Shown one piece after another: positions 59,191 through 64,000 of a stretch of DNA of 64,000 bases; position 1 is the first letter of the stretch, and each line of letters starts with the position of its first letter. This DNA is from Burhinus oedicnemus. Its lineage: Eukaryota; Chordata; Aves; Charadriiformes; Burhinidae. Made by a program: the position numbers and the translations under genes. The stretch spans positions 1,086,431 through 1,150,430 of the forward strand of contig VFFE01009205.1 in the NCBI GenBank assembly GCA_008921705.1. Reading direction: 5' to 3'. Below the pieces are notes generated by a model that was not told where the DNA came from, did no database searches, and saw nothing but the letters and a program-made list of their open reading frames with translations.

Positions 59191-60988
59191 ACTGGACTGC
59201 AAATTCTGTCTGTGACTAACTCACTGACATTAATCCTCCCACAAAGATGAGTCCTTGAAGTGAGATGGAGGGATAGTAGTTTTGGTGAAGCACTGAGACG
59301 GATCTGTATATTCTGTTGCTACCTAATCAATCTTTGAGAAAGGTGGTTTCGTTTAAAAGGACTTACCTCCAGACTGACTCTGTCTTGGGTCAGACTGAGT
59401 AACACTGGGACAAGAGTGAGACATGCATGAATGAGACTAAGGCCTTTAGAAAGTTGTAAGCTGTTTCCCAGGTTATAAATAAATGAACCTTGCCTAGCCC
59501 TGATCAGGCTATTAACACTGATGAAATAATAAAACATTTCTGCTCAGGATTTTTTTGTCTTGCTATTTTCCCTTCCTCAGATGTAAGCGGGAAAGACACC
59601 TCTACTTAGCTTCATTTTTGAGGGTAACATAGCCATCATGTAAGGGCCATCAGCAAGGTAACACTGCCCCATGGTCCTTGGGAGAAACGCTGCTGATGCC
59701 GGACTTGTTCTCTGCACTGATGTGACCACAGCAGTTGCCTGAGAATAGCCTCAGCTGTTCTCCAGCATCTAAGAAGCTTTTGAAGTTCTTAGCTAAACCA
59801 ATCCACAGCCACAGATAGTAAATGCACAAACTGCCTGATCCTGACTATATTGGTGTCTGGATGAATCTGGCCTGAGGACCCATCAGAGAAGAAATACTCA
59901 CAAAAATCTAATTAATTCCAACTCACGTGTATTTCCAATGCAGTAGAGACTTCTAATACAAATGGAAGTTTTATTGGCATAGGGGCTGAATTCAGTCTTG
60001 GCATAAATGGATTCAGGGGAGCTATACTTGCTTGAAGCAGTGAATTTTGGCTTCAGGAGTGCAGATATAAAGCACTGAGGAGCTATAAATTTTGAGCCAG
60101 CAAGGGCATTACAAAAACCAGAAGGATAACTGGTATGGCATCGCTTCCTTCTAAAAGATTATGAGCTATGGAAAAAAAATTAGTTACTTTTGCTGCAAAT
60201 AGCTTAGAAAACTTGGGCAGATATGTTGATTGTATTTAATGGATCAGTGCCAGCAAATACACCTGTGTAGTGATTAATTAGAAACAGCAAACCAAAGCAT
60301 GGTCTTCCAAGTCGAAAGTAGTATACAGTATAATCGATGTATTTGGAATATGTTTGGATGAAAGGAAAAAGTGGGATGACACTCAATAACAGGAGCAGTT
60401 AATGAATGAAAGGTGGTGGTAGATCTAGAATAGAAGAGTAACATTTACTGCTCTTTGTCACTTGAGCCACATCTTGAGAAAAGTATGCAGCACTGTCCCT
60501 GTTTGTAAGTACAGACATGAAGTGGCAAACCCAGGAACTGTATTTCCTTTTTCTGGATCCCTTCCAGTATTGTAAATACAAGACTAAAGAAACGGTGGTT
60601 GACTATTCCCCTATACACAGATTTCCCTAATAAAAGTCTATGTGGTAGGTATTCATCCCATTTCATTTTTTATTCTGGGAACTTGCAAGATTCTGTTCTC
60701 CATGATTTAATCTCGGAAACCATCCACTGTTGCCCAAATATTAAAATTTGTACAGGTAAATTCTTCAATGGAGTTCTCGTTTGCTTCTATATTATTCTTT
60801 CTAAGACGACATAAATATTTGAGATAATTTATACCAGATAGAACAGAAACACACTATTTTCCATTTTCAACCTGGCATTTAATGGTGTTGAAGATTTTAC
60901 CTTATCTCTAGTTAAGTTGCCTGGGCTAATTTATTTTTAGTTTTTGATGTGCATCAGCCATAGGCAGACCAGAGCTGCATGTTCCTCT
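59191..60988. other. No gene recognised
   Basis: Unique-looking sequence. Phrases such as GGGGCTGAATTCAGTCTTGG near 59980 suggest further ancient repeat relics that I cannot classify. Confidence 0.45.
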
Positions 60989-61019
60989 ACAAAAACCACA
61001 GTTGGCTTGTGGTTTTTGT
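60989..61019. other. Perfect 12-bp hairpin with 7-nt loop
   Basis: ACAAAAACCACA (60989-61000) and TGTGGTTTTTGT (61008-61019) are exact reverse complements around the loop GTTGGCT. The stem contains GC pairs, so it is less likely to be trivial than the AT-only hairpin at 38112. It may be a small inverted-repeat relic. Confidence 0.65.
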
Positions 61020-61594
61020 GTTGATTTTTATTTTGGTAGTGTACCTGCATATGCAACTCCTTTGATGAAGGCAATATAGAAGTACTGACTAAAAGTTACA
61101 GAGTATATTTTTTGCTCAAAGGAGTTCACAAAATGTTTATCTTTGAAAAATGCAGAAGCCTGTTAAAGATAAAAAACATAAACAAGTGTAAGGCACTTCT
61201 TAAAGTCTTTGACAAAGGTCACAGGTGTAGGGAGGTCAAAGTGATATCTTGTTCTTCTAAATATTTCAACAGATAGACAGACTTTTGATTGCATTATCTA
61301 TTAAAAAAATTGCTTTGAACCTTCCGCCAACGGAGACCACTTGTGCTTTCTCAAACCAACAAAGGTTCGGTCAGCAGATAAGAATTTCTGACCATGGAAG
61401 GGCAGCTGCTTTCCTTTCATCTTTCTTGTGGTGTGTATATGAAATGTTTGCTTAGCCTGGCCCTGCTATCATGAGGACTTTTTTTTTTTCTTAATCCTCC
61501 CTCTAATTTGAATCCTACACCCAGTCTGCAAATAAGACATGAAGAAAATTTAGATTTCAGTAGTGCAGCATAATCCTGTTGGATGCTGAGTACT
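61020..61594. other. No gene recognised; T-run at about 61479-61490
   Basis: AT-rich unique sequence with one T-run. Confidence 0.5.
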
Positions 61595-61698
61595 TCAGCC
61601 CCAGTTCAGCACAATACCTAGCCTTATCTGACTATGCATATGCTTATCTGTAAGGCTAAACTTAAGCATATGATTAAATGCTCTGATTGATTAGGGCT
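61595..61698. repeat. Palindromic repeat relic, second copy
   Basis: The left end CAGCCCCAGTTCAGCACAAT and right end AAATGCTCTGATTGATTAGG approximate the two inverted ends of the element at 54033. The internal ACTTAAGCATATGATTAAAT is the AAGCA/TGCTT palindrome core. It is diverged. Confidence 0.45.
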
Positions 61699-62279
61699 AA
61701 TGATGCTCACTGAAGTACTAAGCCCTGTGAGAGAAGTTTGTTTTACAGGCAATTTTGCTGTTGTTTTTCTTCTATTGTTACTTTCCACTAGAGGAGGTAA
61801 TTAAGGAAGTGTTTGTTTTAAGAGCACCAGAGCAATTTCTGTAATTTTTTTTTTTTAATCTGATTCTTGAAAATTCACTTGCGACCCGTCTTGTGTTTAT
61901 TAGTCTTCTATTACACATTTTTTCTTCAAAAGCAAACATGATCTCTAGCAATTGTGCCAATGATATCCAGGTATGTCTTTTCCTTCTCAAGAAGCTTAAT
62001 CTATGTGCAACGTTAATGAGAAAAATATTAAGACAAAATGCGTAAAATTGCTTTCTAGAAAGGTTCAATCTATATGTAAATGTAGAGTTGAATACAAGAG
62101 AACTGGCTAACAGTATCCTGAAGGAAAGATGGTGTTCACGTAGGCTTGATCATTATATATGTATGCTTTCAGATGCTGCCTACTTTAACATTATATGGTT
62201 TCCTAATGAGAAAAATTTGTGTCATGTTTTACTTCCTTCTTGCTGTCTCTCAGCCTCTCTCTCTCTCTTTTCTTTTTAG
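61699..62279. other. No gene recognised; (CT)n at 62255-62277
   Basis: AT-rich unique sequence ending in a CT-repeat/pyrimidine tract (62255-62277) that forms the acceptor-like site at 62279. Confidence 0.55.
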
Positions 62280-62435
62280 CCAGCTAAGCCTGGTGGAGTG
62301 AGTAGTAGCATGAAAATGGGAAGAAAGTTTGAGTTGGAGGTTGCTGATTTTTGTGTGACACCTGGAAAGGATGAATGTAAGACGGTAACAGCTCAGCTAA
62401 TGATTTACGAGATTTTGACTTCCATAGATGTTTAA
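62280..62435 (+). other. Exon-like window after strong polypyrimidine tract
   Basis: The tract CTCTCTCTCTCTTTTCTTTTTAG ends at 62279. A frame opens immediately at 62280, runs 51 codons and ends at TAA (62433-62435). It includes KPGGVSSSMKMGRKFELEV and ADFCVTPGKDECK. A possible donor (GACG|GTAACA) lies inside. No match to a known protein is apparent. The minus strand is also open here (62284-62682), which weakens the coding case. Confidence 0.12.
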
Positions 62436-63049
62436 TAAGGATCTCTTGTCTGCATGCCATATTGCTTGAAACAGTGTGGAAATCAAAACTCAAAGAATAT
62501 GTTTGAACAGGGAAAAGGCTGTCTTTCCTGCGATGTTGGCAAGTGTTGCCTTCACAAACGAGCTTCCCCAGGCAGACTCTGGGCAGTAAACTATGAAGTT
62601 CTTCTGCCTGTGTCTTGGAATAAGACGGTGCCCTGGTTAAATGCTTTAAGCACTGATTTCTGAATACCCAGTTCAGTAGCATCAGACCAGCAGATGGTAA
62701 TGAAGGATAACAACTCCTCCCATTTTAGCCGTGAGGAGAGGGAATTTTTCTGGATGGATTTGTTATGAGCAAAGTGCCTCGCTGTCCTGCCTGTGTCATC
62801 CTAACCACCGCAGTAAACCTTTTGTGGGACTTTACAAAGAAAGGAATGGAGGGAGTTTGAAGAACATGTGAAGGACAAGGCAGCAATCAGACCTTACATT
62901 TTCTGAGGGCTGAGGGGATCTTTTTTCCCTAGCAGGATTCCATTAAGTTTTCCTAGCATTAAACTGCAAGTATTTTAAGGTACTGCACTCTGGAAGAGGG
63001 GCCATGTGCTTTCATGATACTCAAAACTTTGATCCTAAGTTGCTGTAAA
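62436..63049. other. No gene recognised
   Basis: Unique-looking sequence without recognisable features. Confidence 0.5.
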
Positions 63050-63276
63050 GCTCCAGTTCAGCAAAATGCTTGTGTGTGCTTGATTTTAAATACATGAATA
63101 CTTACAGTGACAGAATGGTCACGAGCAGCATGAAGTCTACTTTGCCTCACAGCTAAGCCAGTATGTAACTTATGAGTATGGTGTATTATCAGTCTAGTGC
63201 ACCTATTTCTATACAACCCTGCCTTAGAAATGCATTCCCTAGAGTTGGTGGGATTTAAGTGCATACTTAATTTAGG
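63050..63276. repeat. Palindromic repeat relic, third copy (two arms)
   Basis: The left arm at 63050-63110 reads CTCCAGTTCAGCAAAATGCT and continues TTTTAAATACATGAATACTT, matching the order of the element at 54033. The right arm at 63250-63276, GGGATTTAAGTGCATACTTA, fits the opposite half. About 140 bases separate the arms, so this copy may keep a larger centre or carry an insertion. Confidence 0.45.
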
Positions 63277-64000
63277 AAGAGCAGGGGAAGAGTGTATATG
63301 CTTGATTTATATGCGGTTTATCTTCTGGTGGCCTAAATAACGTCTCACATCCTGATTTAAATTCTTAGGCTGTTTAAATATTTTTCCCCCCAAGACTTAG
63401 AGTTTTTCTGGAAACACTGTGTTGTTTCTTTCATAATGCCATTATACTATGCTTTTCAGATTATTTTTTTTAACATCTGTGCATTTAATGAATAATGGCT
63501 GAGGTCTTCTTTCCTCATCTTTTATTGATTGAGGACTTCTTGCGCGCCTTGTGTGGGACTACATGTTTTTTCTTTAATGCCCTGCATATGAAAGTCTATG
63601 TGTGGTTATCTTCCAGATCTGTGTAAATAATGAAATCTGAGCTAGTTGTTTTAATGCTGAAAATTTGTATTATTTGAAGACAAAATCACTTTGTTCAGAG
63701 GAATGAAGGTCATCCTGTGCAGAAAACCGTGTTCTGTTTGCTGGCAGGTCTGACATCTCAGGATTACAGCCTCTGTGGTAGATGCACCTGGATTTCTTCA
63801 CAGGGATAAATTTCACATAATGGTCCTGATCTGGTACCAGTGGAATCAGGGTAAATTAGGAAACCCAAATATTTTACAATTAAGTCTCCATAGAACAACA
63901 GTATTCCTTTTCCTTCACCATCCTTTGATACCATTAAGCTCTCTCTGTAAGGAAGATAAAAGGTCTGCCATGGCTTTCTTTGCTTATTTTCCTTAACACT
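63277..64000. other. No gene recognised
   Basis: AT-rich sequence with no recognised exon or repeat. Phrases near 63815-63860 (GGTCCTGATCTGGTACCAGT) suggest another ancient relic that cannot be assigned. Confidence 0.45.

Overview
The window looks like bird nuclear DNA. Three fragments match the 3' end of avian CR1 LINEs: 4161-4344 (+), 39739-39893 (+) and 50681-50940 (-). A fourth, older fragment at about 48860-49010 (+) matches the CR1 reverse-transcriptase coding region. The sequence is AT-rich, has few interspersed repeats, contains short GC-rich islands, and shows no operon-like or bacterial gene structure. I cannot name the species.

I recognise no protein-coding gene, tRNA, rRNA, CRISPR array or complete transposon. 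The long stop-free frames do not read as known proteins. The three longest (45640-46248, 38774-39301 and 36261-36749, all minus) begin at TTG rather than ATG. The window is most likely intergenic DNA or the inside of very long introns.

Layout: 1-24.9 kb is mostly unannotated sequence with one CR1 fragment, a (CA)n microsatellite, T/G- or A/C-biased low-complexity tracts and a few exon-like windows. 24.9-25.7 kb is GC-rich. 26.2-27.1 kb, 41.6-42.1 kb and 43.2-43.5 kb are AT-rich, look repeat-free and are dense in homeodomain-type motifs, so they are candidate conserved regulatory elements. At 32962-33070 a (TAA)n array flips into (TTA)n to form a perfect inverted repeat ending at a 20-N assembly gap. 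36-41.6 kb holds GC-rich patches, a CR1 fragment and a MIR-like relic. 44-50.9 kb holds a CpG-dense patch and two CR1 pieces. 53-64 kb carries three relics of a short palindromic repeat family and two exon-like windows.

No genes can be said to work together here. The exon-like windows at 2419-2630 and 18995-19096 (+) are phase-compatible, and the window at 59036-59185 combines a strong splice acceptor, a reading frame and an overlapping AATAAA. These are the best leads for an undescribed transcript, but each could arise by chance in 64 kb.
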